From Terriglobia bacterium (GTDB lineage: Bacteria; Acidobacteriota; Terriglobia; UBA7540), in NCBI GenBank assembly GCA_030040995.1, contig JASHOS010000170.1:1-50549 (forward strand): a stretch of DNA of 50,549 nt, given 5' to 3'. Position 1 is the first letter of the stretch. Each line of letters starts with the position of its first letter. Positions 25,946 through 34,404 of this stretch are shown here, piece after piece. The notes under the pieces are model-generated. The model searched no databases, was not told where the DNA came from, and saw nothing but the letters and a program-made list of their open reading frames with translations. The position numbers and the translations under genes are program-made.

Positions 25946-26055
25946 TGCCTCTCCATTTCAGGCTCGGAATTCTTCGCGCCTAGGATATCACGCTCGCGGA
26001 GGAGCATGCGAACTCCCAGTCCCTCCTGGCAGGGGTAGGCCGGATTTCTCACCAT
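25930..26055 (-). CDS. Possible leader ORF overlapping the lacI start
   Basis: A 41-codon frame starts at ATG 26055 after a strong AAAAGGAGATTAG ribosome-binding site and reads MVRNPAYPCQEGLGVRMLLR onward. It stops at 25930, overlapping the lacI start codon by 16 bases in another frame. The spacing would let ribosomes finishing it restart at lacI. No homology is recognised, and it may be chance; the good Shine-Dalgarno and exact overlap are the only support. Confidence 0.3.
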   Translation of the reverse strand: MVRNPAYPCQEGLGVRMLLRERDILGAKNSEPEMERQWPTQ

Positions 26056-26075
26056 ACTAATCTCCTTTTAATGTA

Positions 26076-26105
26076 TTTACACATCATCACCAGTTCTGAT
26101 AGGAT
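26076..26105 (+). promoter_or_regulatory. Candidate promoter for the cytochrome operon
   Basis: TTTACA (26076-26081) and TAGGAT (26100-26105) are 18 bases apart on the plus strand, about 55 bases before the TTG start of the cytochrome gene. The match is moderate (5/6 and 4/6). No LacI-type operator is seen here, so this operon is not obviously in the same regulon. Confidence 0.3.
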
Positions 26106-26158
26106 GACCCACTCGCGACGCAAGCGCGTTAATAGACCGATAAGGTGAGGCCAGGTAT

Positions 26159-27025
26159 TTGCCCAGACGTTTCGTATGCACCGGACTTCTTGCTATTAGC
26201 TTTGGAATTGGAGCAGTCGCATTGGCCCAGCAGCCGGCCGCGAAAGCTGCTCCGCAGTCCCCGGCGGGAGCTCAAGGTGGCAGGGTCTTCCATCATCCTC
26301 CGGACTATCCGCCGCGTCCACCTTCCTCTCCGGCGGAAGTTGCACAGGGCACACAACTGTTTGAAGCTAACTGCAGCTTTTGCCATGGTTCAGACGCCCG
26401 AGGCGGAGAAACGGGACCGAATCTAGTTCGCGCACAAGTTGTCCTGGACGATCAACATGGCGAGCTTATTACTCCCATCGTCCAGAACGGCATTTCCGGC
26501 AAAGGAATGCCCAAGTTTGATTTAAGCGCCAGCGACATCGCTGCCATCGCATCTTTTCTGCACAGCTTACCGCTCGCCGACCGCGGCGCTGCGACCAAGC
26601 TTGACATTCTCGTGGGGAACGCCAATGTGGGCCAGGCCTACTTCAACCAGCATTGCACAAGGTGCCATTCCGTCACCGGCGACCTCGCCGGCATCGGCGC
26701 GAAGTATGATCCCAAGACGCTGCAGAATTTGATCGTCTCGGGCCGAGCGCGCGGCTTTGGTTTTCATCACCAGGGCTCCATCCCGCCGACCACAGTCACC
26801 GTGATTTTGCCTTCGGGCGAGACCGTCACCGGAAAGCTCGACCACCTTTCGGCCTTTGTTGTCGGGCTGACGGTGGCGGATGGCACTTATCGCAGCTTTT
26901 TGCGGAACGGCGCGGTTCCCAAAGTGGTGGTCCATGATCCATTGCAGTGGCACATCGACATGCTATCTAAATGGGACGACACCGACATCCACAATTTGAC
27001 CTCCTATCTGGTCACGCTGAAATGA
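26159..27025 (+). CDS. Exported di-haem cytochrome c
   Basis: The 288-residue protein carries a signal peptide (FVCTGLLAISFGIGAVALAQ) and two CxxCH haem sites, C72-S-F-C75-H76 and C166-T-R-C169-H170, in two cytochrome-c-like domains. GKGMPKFDLS (Met117) is a likely axial-ligand loop for the first haem. The TTG start is supported by GGTGAGG nine bases upstream. Its stop overlaps the ATG of a PQQ-type dehydrogenase (ATGA), so it is the probable electron acceptor for that enzyme. The third module (about 180-288, HHQGSIPPTTVTVILPSGET) is beta-rich and of unknown role. Confidence 0.92.
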   Translation: MPRRFVCTGLLAISFGIGAVALAQQPAAKAAPQSPAGAQGGRVFHHPPDYPPRPPSSPAEVAQGTQLFEANCSFCHGSDARGGETGPNLVRAQVVLDDQHGELITPIVQNGISGKGMPKFDLSASDIAAIASFLHSLPLADRGAATKLDILVGNANVGQAYFNQHCTRCHSVTGDLAGIGAKYDPKTLQNLIVSGRARGFGFHHQGSIPPTTVTVILPSGETVTGKLDHLSAFVVGLTVADGTYRSFLRNGAVPKVVVHDPLQWHIDMLSKWDDTDIHNLTSYLVTLK

Positions 27026-28743
27026 CGAAAGCGATCAGGCTGTCTCTCGTGATTTCGTTGCTTTTTCTGCCTCGGATGTTCCTGGGCCAGGGCCCGAGCC
27101 AAGGCTTAGATCCGGCCTCGCTACTGAAGCCAGCAATAAACTCCTGGCCCACGTATGCCGGCGACTACAGCGAGCAGCGCTACAGCCTGTTGACGCAAGT
27201 CAACCGAACGAACGTTCACACGCTGACGTTGGCATGGGTCAGCCCACTGACGGCCGGACCGAGCGCCAGCGGCCAGGGTTTTGGTTTTTTCGGCGGACCT
27301 GCCGTTCCAACGAGTATAGGCGGCGTGACCCAGGAGCCCGTCACCATCCCAGGATCGAGCAGCGGTTCCCCGCGCCTCGCCGGATCGATCCTGCAAGTCA
27401 ACGGCATCCTTTACATTTCATCGCCGGATAACGCCTGGGCGCTGGACGCGCTCGACGGAAGAATACTGTGGCATTACTGGTGGAAATCGAGGGGTGGTAC
27501 GCATATCGGCAATCGCGGCATGGCGATGTACGGCGACTGGCTGTATTTCGAGACGCCCGACGATTACCTGGTTTCACTTGATGCAAAGACCGGCAAGGAG
27601 CGCTGGCACAAAGAAATTGCCGATTTCAACCAGCAGTATTTTTCGACGCCGGCTCCCGTGGTCATCGGTGATCATGTTTTGGTGGGGACGGGCGACGACT
27701 TGGATTCTCCCGGCTTTCTCCAGTCCTTCGATCCGCAAACCGGTGAGCTCCAATGGAAATTTTATACCGTGCCGATGAAGCAGGGCGATCCGGGCTTGAG
27801 TTCCTGGCCTAGCCTGGACGCGGCACAGCACGGCGGCGCCCAGGTTTGGATGCCGGGATCTTACGATCCGGAGACTCACCTCTATATCTTCGGCACCGGG
27901 AATCCCACGCCGGCCTACACCGCGAAGATTCGCGGCCCAAGAACTTACACCGATCTCTTCACCTGCTCGATCGTCGCGATCAATGTGGACACGGGCAAAT
28001 TGGCTTGGTATTTCCAGACTTCCCCGGATGACACACACGATTGGGATTCCACGCAGGCTCCTGTGCTTGTGGACGGTGTATTTCACGGCAAGATGCGCAA
28101 GATGGTGATGCAGGCGGCTCGCAACGGCTACTTCTACGTGCTGGATCGGACGAACGGCGAGCATCTACTCACCTCCAAATTTTCCGATGCCTCCAATTGG
28201 GCGAAGGGCATTGACTCCACCGGCCACGTCCTTCGCAACCCGGAAAAGGACAATACGGTCCCTGGTTCGCTTGTGTCGCCGACCAACGGAGGCTCCACGA
28301 ACTGGCCGCCGCCCAGTTTCGATCCCGAGACTGGCCTGTTTTATGTCACCTTGTACGACGGCTATTCGATGTATTACCTTACGCTGAAAAATCCCCGGAT
28401 GTTGATGGGGTTGGGAGGTAGTGAACAGGATAGCGTGGGCTCGCTTGGCTCTTCTATTGCGGCCATCGATTATCAGACCGGCGATGTCGTTCAGAAGTGG
28501 CGAACGCCCGGATCGAATATCGGATTTGGAGACGGCTTGACGGGGTTGATGACGACGGCAGGCCATTTGCTTTTCGACGGTGTGGGCGACAATCTGGTCG
28601 CCTTCGATGTAAGTGATCTAAAGCCGCTTTGGCACGCGCACATTGGCGATGTTCAGAATGCCCCTGAGACCTACATGCTGGACGGGCGCCAATACATCCT
28701 GGTGGCAGCGAGCGGGTCCGTTTACGCGTTCTATCTGCAATGA
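27022..28743 (+). CDS. PQQ-type beta-propeller dehydrogenase
   Basis: The 573-residue exported protein (signal IRLSLVISLLFLPRMFLG) has the eight-bladed propeller of quinoprotein alcohol/glucose-type dehydrogenases. Seen motifs include WPTYAGDYSEQRYSLLTQV near 35-53, repeated W-docking blades (ALDALDGRILWHYWW; SLDAKTGKERWHKE; AINVDTGKLAWYFQ), DDTHDWDSTQAPVLVD near 335-350, a probable calcium/catalytic Asp region, and GSTNWPPPSFDPETGLFYV. PQQ oxidises alcohols or sugars in the periplasm and passes electrons to cytochrome c; the overlapping di-haem gene upstream is the obvious partner. No PQQ biosynthesis gene is seen here, and no C-terminal cytochrome domain is fused. The start is the ATG at 27022 in the ATGA overlap. 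Confidence 0.88.
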   Translation: MTKAIRLSLVISLLFLPRMFLGQGPSQGLDPASLLKPAINSWPTYAGDYSEQRYSLLTQVNRTNVHTLTLAWVSPLTAGPSASGQGFGFFGGPAVPTSIGGVTQEPVTIPGSSSGSPRLAGSILQVNGILYISSPDNAWALDALDGRILWHYWWKSRGGTHIGNRGMAMYGDWLYFETPDDYLVSLDAKTGKERWHKEIADFNQQYFSTPAPVVIGDHVLVGTGDDLDSPGFLQSFDPQTGELQWKFYTVPMKQGDPGLSSWPSLDAAQHGGAQVWMPGSYDPETHLYIFGTGNPTPAYTAKIRGPRTYTDLFTCSIVAINVDTGKLAWYFQTSPDDTHDWDSTQAPVLVDGVFHGKMRKMVMQAARNGYFYVLDRTNGEHLLTSKFSDASNWAKGIDSTGHVLRNPEKDNTVPGSLVSPTNGGSTNWPPPSFDPETGLFYVTLYDGYSMYYLTLKNPRMLMGLGGSEQDSVGSLGSSIAAIDYQTGDVVQKWRTPGSNIGFGDGLTGLMTTAGHLLFDGVGDNLVAFDVSDLKPLWHAHIGDVQNAPETYMLDGRQYILVAASGSVYAFYLQ

Positions 28744-28753
28744 TGAGATTGGC

Positions 28754-28815
28754 GTAGCGCCGGTCCCGCCGTGCGGGATAGCCCTCCGAACGTGCCGCCG
28801 GGACGGCGGCGCTAC
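28754..28815. repeat. REP-like double hairpin, copy 3
   Basis: The GTAGCGCCGGTCCCGC ... GGCGGCGCTAC element is related to 6245-6302 and 16431-16488. Its middle differs, so the inner hairpins are partly broken. It lies in the 88-base gap between the PQQ and TIM-barrel genes of an apparent operon. Confidence 0.55.
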
Positions 28816-28831
28816 AAGGCAGGAGGTAAAT

Positions 28832-29851
28832 ATGGGTGGCGGCATAAAGCAAGAAAGAAATGCGAGCCGCAGAGATTTCTTGAAAAATGTCGCCTTCGGA
28901 ATCGGCGGCTTAGCTCTGGCAAGTCGCGTGGGCAATGCGGCCGCCGCGCCGGCACAGCCGGCGGGAACGTCTCCGAATTGGGCTGGGCAGATGGGGTTGG
29001 AGCTGTACACGGTCCGCGACCTGATTGCCAAGGATTATCCAGGAACTTTGGAGAAAGTTGCGCAAATCGGCTACAAAGAAATCGAGCCGGCCGGAGGTTA
29101 TAACCACATGCCGCCGGAGGCTTTTCGCGCGATGCTCGACCGTCTTGGCCTGCGCATGCCCAGCACCCACTCGGGGATCACCGAGGGAGCGGACGCGGCG
29201 GTCGAGAAGCGGCTCGATGGCTTCCGGATCATGGGTATTCAATACACCAGCCTCGATGCTGCCCGGCCACCTGCCGGGCGTGTGCGCCGGCCCTTCACGC
29301 CCGCCGAACGCGCCCGGATGATGACACGTCTGTCGCGCTCGCGAACCGTTGACGATGTCAAGCGCGAAGCGGCGCTCTATAACCGGTATGGAAAAATCGC
29401 CCAACGGTTCGGCATCAAGATTTTGCGTCATAACCATACCATGGAATTTCAGCGCTGCCAGGGATCTGAACTGACCCCTTACGATATTCTCCTGTCGGAA
29501 ACCGATCCGGAACTGGTCGTGATGCAGATGGACATCGGATGGGCCGAAGTGGCAGGGCAGAATCCCATCGAGTTGTTCCACAAACATCCGGGCAGATTTG
29601 CTCTCTGGCACGTCAAAGATGTCGCCTGCATGAAATGCCTGCCGCCGGTTACCGATGAATTCGCCCGGTTGCGCGAAGCCCACCTGGTTCCCGTAGGAGA
29701 AGGGGACATCAACTACAAGAATATCTTCAAGTATGCGAGCCTTGCGGGAATGAAACACTTCGCGATCGAGCAGGACTCGGCCGCTGACTGGGGAAACTCG
29801 ATGGCCGCCGCCAGAGTCAGTTTTGGGCATCTCCGCGCGATGCTGATTTGA
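28832..29851 (+). CDS. Tat-exported TIM-barrel sugar isomerase/epimerase-like protein
   Basis: The 339-residue protein starts at ATG 28832, five bases after AGGAGGT. It has a twin-arginine signal (SRRDFLKNVAFGIGGLALAS) and an AP-endonuclease-2/xylose-isomerase-like TIM barrel. Seen are MGLELYTVRDLIAKDYPGTL near 50-70, KILRHNHTMEFQ near 195-205, MQMDIGWAEVAG near 230 and FAIEQDSAADWGNSM near 313-328. The His, Glu and Asp residues of these strands normally hold a divalent metal. The substrate is unknown; in bacteria of this type such exported barrels are found beside GMC or Gfo/Idh/MocA proteins and may act on oxidised sugars. It follows the cytochrome and PQQ genes on the same strand. Confidence 0.87.
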   Translation: MGGGIKQERNASRRDFLKNVAFGIGGLALASRVGNAAAAPAQPAGTSPNWAGQMGLELYTVRDLIAKDYPGTLEKVAQIGYKEIEPAGGYNHMPPEAFRAMLDRLGLRMPSTHSGITEGADAAVEKRLDGFRIMGIQYTSLDAARPPAGRVRRPFTPAERARMMTRLSRSRTVDDVKREAALYNRYGKIAQRFGIKILRHNHTMEFQRCQGSELTPYDILLSETDPELVVMQMDIGWAEVAGQNPIELFHKHPGRFALWHVKDVACMKCLPPVTDEFARLREAHLVPVGEGDINYKNIFKYASLAGMKHFAIEQDSAADWGNSMAAARVSFGHLRAMLI

Positions 29852-29860
29852 CGACGCGGT

Positions 29861-30619
29861 TTAATTCCCGCTCCGAACTTGGCGAAGGCGGGTCAAACCA
29901 AGTTGGGAAAGCCAGAAAAATGGGACGGAGGATTGCCCCGCCTTTTGCTTCAGGGCAACGTAATGGGCCTGGAGAGCCGAAGCTTTAGCGGCGTCTCCCT
30001 CCACCGCATAGAGTTGGGCGAGTTGTTTGTAAACTTCAGGGTGGTTGCCGTCAAGAGCCACGAACGTTTCCAAGTCAGCTATTGCTTTCGTATACTGATT
30101 CTCTTGAATGTACACGTTGGCCCGCCAGTAATAGGCCGAAACTGTGCGCGGGTTCAGCTTCAGCGCGTCGTCTAATTCTTTGGAGCCCTCGGCAGGCAAT
30201 CTGGCTTTAAAAATCGCCGCCCCGAGAGCGGAATGATTCAAGTCTGAGCCGGGGTCTATGGCCATGGCCTGGCGAAAGGCGGCTTCTGTAGCCTTCGACT
30301 CGTTGATGCCAAACTCAATGGCTCCTAACACGAAATAGGCTTGAGCCGAGTCCGGCGCGAGCCGAAGGGCCTGCTGGCAGGGTGCCACGACCGCATCATA
30401 CCGACGCATGAAGATGTAAATCACGGCCACTCGATACGGCAAAGCTGGGGAGGCCGGCTGCAAAGCGCGCGCCTTCTCTAACCTGGCTATCGCGCCAGCA
30501 TAATCTCGCTTGAAGATCTCGAGCTCCACGTACCGTGAAAGATAGTCCGCGTTGCGCGGAGCCGCCGCCAGCGCCGTGGCCAGCAATGGCTCGGCTTCTT
30601 TTGCCTTTCCCAGCAGCAA
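29861..30619 (-). CDS. Tetratricopeptide-repeat protein, probably 5'-truncated
   Basis: The frame encodes 252 residues of TPR helices (for example LPYRVAVIYIFMRRYDAVVA, QAYFVLGAIEFGINESKATE, AYYWRANVYIQENQYTKAIA). The only available start is TTG 30619, and an in-frame TGA lies just upstream at 30638-30640, leaving no signal peptide or ribosome-binding site. TPR proteins of this kind normally begin with an export signal and more repeats, so the 5' part appears lost or frameshifted. The open reading frame in another frame over 30396-30827 does not read as TPR. It is convergent with the TIM-barrel gene, 9 bases away. It may be a pseudogene. Confidence 0.6.
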   Translation of the reverse strand: MLLGKAKEAEPLLATALAAAPRNADYLSRYVELEIFKRDYAGAIARLEKARALQPASPALPYRVAVIYIFMRRYDAVVAPCQQALRLAPDSAQAYFVLGAIEFGINESKATEAAFRQAMAIDPGSDLNHSALGAAIFKARLPAEGSKELDDALKLNPRTVSAYYWRANVYIQENQYTKAIADLETFVALDGNHPEVYKQLAQLYAVEGDAAKASALQAHYVALKQKAGQSSVPFFWLSQLGLTRLRQVRSGN

Positions 30620-30820
30620 GAGCGCGCTTCCCTTGGTTCATCCGCCGACAAGGAGCATTTTCATTCGCTTTCGCGAGCCAACGGCCCATCATGACAGGGC
30701 TAAAAAGCGAGCGTTGCGCTACAAGAACACGCTCCAAACCGTAATAAGCCCCAAATTTGACGTAGCCCTGATCCCAACCCAATCCCAACCAATCCCAGCA
30801 GGAGACCCTCGAAAAAGAGC

Positions 30821-30883
30821 TTGACAAGGAGAATAGCAGGGAGTAAAAAGGTGTGAAATCGGTTTCAGAAATCGGTTACATAA
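30821..30883 (+). promoter_or_regulatory. Promoter with tandem LacI-type operator for the receptor gene
   Basis: TTGACA (30821-30826) is followed 17 bases later by TAAAAA (30844-30849, weak -10). Immediately downstream are TGAAATCGGTTTCA (30854-30867, an almost perfect palindrome) and GAAATCGGTTACATAA (30868-30883). Their CG centres are 13 bp apart, exactly as at 24395-24425. The gene start is 43 bases further on. The two operators together with lacI between them define a probable local regulon. Confidence 0.7.
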
Positions 30884-30925
30884 ATGTTAAGCGTGGTCGC
30901 AATCTGCGACGCTAAGGAGGTTGCC

Positions 30926-33900
30926 ATGACCGGCAAAGGACGACTGATTTTGTGCGTATTGTCCGCACTCTTCTGCTTGCTCGTCGGCTCATCGACCCTG
31001 AAGGCGCAGGCGGTGGGGGAAATCACCGGTACCGTAACGGACCCGAGTGGCGCGGTGGTGCCAAATGCCCGGATCACCGCCACCAATACCGCTACGGACG
31101 TCTCGCAATCCACGGTTTCGAGCAGCGCTGGAACGTACACAATTCCCCGCCTGCCGGTTGGAATGTATACCGTCACGGCTGAATCGCGCGGCTTCAAGAC
31201 CGGGGTCGCCCGAGAAATTACGTTGGATGTGAGCCAGCAGAGGCAGGTGAATTTCAGGCTCGTCCTGGCGGCTGCCTCAGCAAAGGTAGAGGTGAATGCG
31301 GCGCCGCCCTTGCTCAATACGACCAACGGAACCTTGGGCACAACCGTGTCCGAAGAGCAGGTTGAAAACCTTCCGGTTGATGGCAGAAACATTGAGAACC
31401 TTATGACCCAGGTGCCCGGCGTCGTGCCGAGCACCGGCAGTATGGGCTGGATGAGCAATGAGCTGGTCAGCAATGGCAATCGCGGCGAGACCGAAGTGGG
31501 AACTTTAGATGGCTCCGACATTGCTGACGCCGAGATGGGCACTCTTCAGTTCACTAATATGAACTTCGATGCCATTTCTGAGTTCAAGATCCAGACGAAC
31601 GATTACTCGGCCCAATACGGACAGGGCGCCGGCTCGGTCATGCAAATCGTGACCAAGAGCGGCACGAATCAATTTCACGGCAGCCTCTATGAATTTCAGC
31701 GGAATAGCTTTGATGAGGCGCGCAACTTCTTCGCGACCTCCGTCCCTCCCTACAATCGAAACGAATTTGGCGGCACATTCGGGGGGCCGATCAAGAAGGA
31801 TAAGACGTTTTTCTTTGTTGAGTATGCCGGGCTGCGGCAAGAGATCGGCAGCCCGGACATCATCCCTGTCCCAACGGCTGCGGAAAGGAACGGCGCGGTG
31901 ACAATTACGGGCGCCGACGGCCAGCCGGAGACTCTCCAGGTGCCCTTGAACTCTGTAGCGAAAGAGGTGCTCAGCAAATATCCGCTCCCTAATCAGCCGG
32001 ATGGAATCGACGGTGCCGAAACCCTCAACGAACTGGTCTCCGAGCCCACCGTTGACAATCAATTTTCAGTGCGGCTGGACCAGCACTTCTCCGATAAAGA
32101 CACATTTTTCGCCCGTGCCTCTTGGATGAACAACGAAATTTATGACACCGATCCAACGGCTGCCATCGAGGGTGGCTCCAAGTTCTCGAGCAGTAACGTC
32201 GGCAACGCCCGGAACTATACGTTGAGCGAGACGCACCTTTTCTCGCCCACTCTGCTGGGCGATTTTATGTTTACCCTGAACCGGGGAATTGAAGGCGTGC
32301 CGGAAACGCCTGCGGAGTACACCACCACGGAAACCTCCTTCTCCGACGGCAGTTTGGCTAATTGGGGCCCTGACACGTTCGAAACTGAATACGTGACCAC
32401 CGTCTTTGAACCGCAAGGTAGCGTCCATTGGCAGAAAGGCCGCCATTCCTTAAACTTCGGTGCGGACTTTCACCGGGAGTGGGATAACGGCACAGGTGTA
32501 ACCGGAACGGGTCCCAGTGGCTCCTACAGCTTTCAGCCGGGCACAGCGCTGCCCTTCGCTATTCCCTCAACCAGCGGCGGGCCAGGCCTGGCTGCGGGCT
32601 CGCCGAGCCCTAGCGGCTTGATAAGTTTTATGGAAGGCAGTGATTACCAATACGAGCGCGCGACCACGGCGCCCGGCTATGGGCCAGCCGGAGCTGGGGG
32701 AGGCGGCGTGTGGTGGGGTCTGCGCCGGTGGACTCTGGCTGGTTATGTGCAAGACGACATTAAGGCTACCCGAAGACTCACCCTGAACGTCGGTTTGCGT
32801 TATGAATACACCTCAGTGCCGTGGGAGGTTGATGATCGACTGGCGGTCCCCGACGACGTCGCCGGCAGCGATCTTTACGGGCGCCTTGTCCTGAACCCTC
32901 AACCCTTGTGGCCGCCGGACTACTTGTCCGGAGATTTTGGTCCGCGCTTTGGCATGGCCCTCGACTTGGGGCACAACACCGTTCTGCGTGGCGGCTTCGG
33001 TATGTTCACTAACCAGATTCCCACTGTATATCCCGATCAGGCGCTGGTGAATTTCCCCTTGGCCAGCGAAAACTATGAACTCAATGCGCCCTATAGCCTC
33101 ACGCCGTTCCCCGTAGCGCTACCGACGTTGACGAATGCTCTCACCGGCCAGCCGATTATCATGAATGGAAACACCAAGACAATTGCACCCAACACGCCAG
33201 TAAACTACGCCCCGTACGCGGCTATCCTAGGCAGCCTCTACGGAGACTATCCCTCGGACCGCATGAGAAATGGTTACACCATCAACGGCAATGTGACTGT
33301 GGAACACGAATTCGCGGGCGGAGTTGAGGCTTCAGTCGGCTACGTCCAAAATAACGCGGTCTCCCTCCCCAATTATGGAGCTCCCAATGCGTACTCCGGG
33401 GCGGAACCCCAGTACACCCCTTTCAGCGACATTAGCCCCGGTATAGGTGAGTTGCAGGACATCTATAACGCCGGCTACTCCTATTACAGTGGCCTGCAAC
33501 TGCAGGCCCGCAAGACTTCACCATCACACGGCCTGCAATTCATGGCGAATTACACCTGGGGTAAGGATATGACGGATTCCGAATCCGTGTGGAACACCTC
33601 GTACAATTCGCCGGAGAACCCGGAGTGTCTCCTATGCGATTATGCGCCCGCATCGTACAGCATCGCCCAGCGTTTCGTCGCCAATTTTGAGTACGACCTG
33701 CCCATCAGCCACTGGCAAGCGCTCTCGCGCGTTCCCCAACGGCTCACTCACGGATGGGAGTTCCTGGGCATTTTTCAGGCACAGACTGGAAACCCCTTTA
33801 CAGTGTTTTCTCCTTACGGAACACTACAATTCGGAGAGGGCGGCCAAAACCGGCCTGACTTTCTGCAACGGGCTACCCTCAGCCCGATTGAGGGTACGGG

Positions 33901-34258
33901 GCCACAGTTCTTTTCGAACGGCGTGATCGGCGGTAATAACGGAGAGGGCAGCGGATATTTTGGTCTGCCGACGGTAATCAGCTCCGTGAACGGTGATCAG
34001 GTGATGCCCACCCCAGGAACCCTGGGAGTAAACACATTCACTGCTCCCGAGTGGTCCAATCTGGATTTTTCGATTATCAAGGACACGCAGATCACCGAAT
34101 CAAAGACGCTCCAGTTCCGTGCCGAATTCTTCAACGTTCTAAATGAGGCCACCTTTTCGGGGCCCAACTCGGGGCTCGGGTCAACAGGTTTTGGCTACAC
34201 AACCGGGACGGCAACTAACCAGCGCATCATTCAGTTCGCACTCAGATTCATCTTCTGA
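30926..34258 (+). CDS. Oar-like TonB-dependent receptor with carboxypeptidase-regulatory domain
   Basis: The 1110-residue outer-membrane protein starts at ATG 30926 after AAGGAGG and has a signal peptide ending SSTLKAQA. Residues about 33-120 form a CarboxypepD_reg-like beta sandwich (GEITGTVTDPSGAVVPNARI; YTIPRLPVGMYTVTAESRGF). The plug follows (VSEEQVENLPVDGRNIENLM; QIVTKSGTNQFHGSLYEF), then a 22-strand-type barrel ending in IIQFALRFIF, with terminal Phe as in outer-membrane barrels. This architecture is typical of Acidobacteriota receptors for large substrates such as oligosaccharides. The promoter carries a LacI-type tandem operator, so expression probably responds to sugar. A TonB-like gene lies at 21709-22953. 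Confidence 0.93.
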   Translation: MTGKGRLILCVLSALFCLLVGSSTLKAQAVGEITGTVTDPSGAVVPNARITATNTATDVSQSTVSSSAGTYTIPRLPVGMYTVTAESRGFKTGVAREITLDVSQQRQVNFRLVLAAASAKVEVNAAPPLLNTTNGTLGTTVSEEQVENLPVDGRNIENLMTQVPGVVPSTGSMGWMSNELVSNGNRGETEVGTLDGSDIADAEMGTLQFTNMNFDAISEFKIQTNDYSAQYGQGAGSVMQIVTKSGTNQFHGSLYEFQRNSFDEARNFFATSVPPYNRNEFGGTFGGPIKKDKTFFFVEYAGLRQEIGSPDIIPVPTAAERNGAVTITGADGQPETLQVPLNSVAKEVLSKYPLPNQPDGIDGAETLNELVSEPTVDNQFSVRLDQHFSDKDTFFARASWMNNEIYDTDPTAAIEGGSKFSSSNVGNARNYTLSETHLFSPTLLGDFMFTLNRGIEGVPETPAEYTTTETSFSDGSLANWGPDTFETEYVTTVFEPQGSVHWQKGRHSLNFGADFHREWDNGTGVTGTGPSGSYSFQPGTALPFAIPSTSGGPGLAAGSPSPSGLISFMEGSDYQYERATTAPGYGPAGAGGGGVWWGLRRWTLAGYVQDDIKATRRLTLNVGLRYEYTSVPWEVDDRLAVPDDVAGSDLYGRLVLNPQPLWPPDYLSGDFGPRFGMALDLGHNTVLRGGFGMFTNQIPTVYPDQALVNFPLASENYELNAPYSLTPFPVALPTLTNALTGQPIIMNGNTKTIAPNTPVNYAPYAAILGSLYGDYPSDRMRNGYTINGNVTVEHEFAGGVEASVGYVQNNAVSLPNYGAPNAYSGAEPQYTPFSDISPGIGELQDIYNAGYSYYSGLQLQARKTSPSHGLQFMANYTWGKDMTDSESVWNTSYNSPENPECLLCDYAPASYSIAQRFVANFEYDLPISHWQALSRVPQRLTHGWEFLGIFQAQTGNPFTVFSPYGTLQFGEGGQNRPDFLQRATLSPIEGTGPQFFSNGVIGGNNGEGSGYFGLPTVISSVNGDQVMPTPGTLGVNTFTAPEWSNLDFSIIKDTQITESKTLQFRAEFFNVLNEATFSGPNSGLGSTGFGYTTGTATNQRIIQFALRFIF

Positions 34259-34404
34259 TTGTGTATGGCGCGCGGCGTCAAACCGGCCGGGCCGCCGCGC
34301 CGCACTCGTAGTGCTGGCGCCACGATCCCGCCACGATCCCGGATTGAGGTCGCGGGTACTATTTGCTAGCATGAGGGATTCGGTTATGGAGTTGGACGAC
34401 GTTT

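Noticed and set aside
30396-30827. A 143-residue minus-strand frame overlapping the TPR gene
   Set aside because: Composition and lack of homology indicate a shadow of the TPR frame; only a frameshift link cannot be excluded.
34259-34310. GC-rich inverted repeat after the receptor gene as a terminator
   Set aside because: The arms pair imperfectly and no T-run follows.
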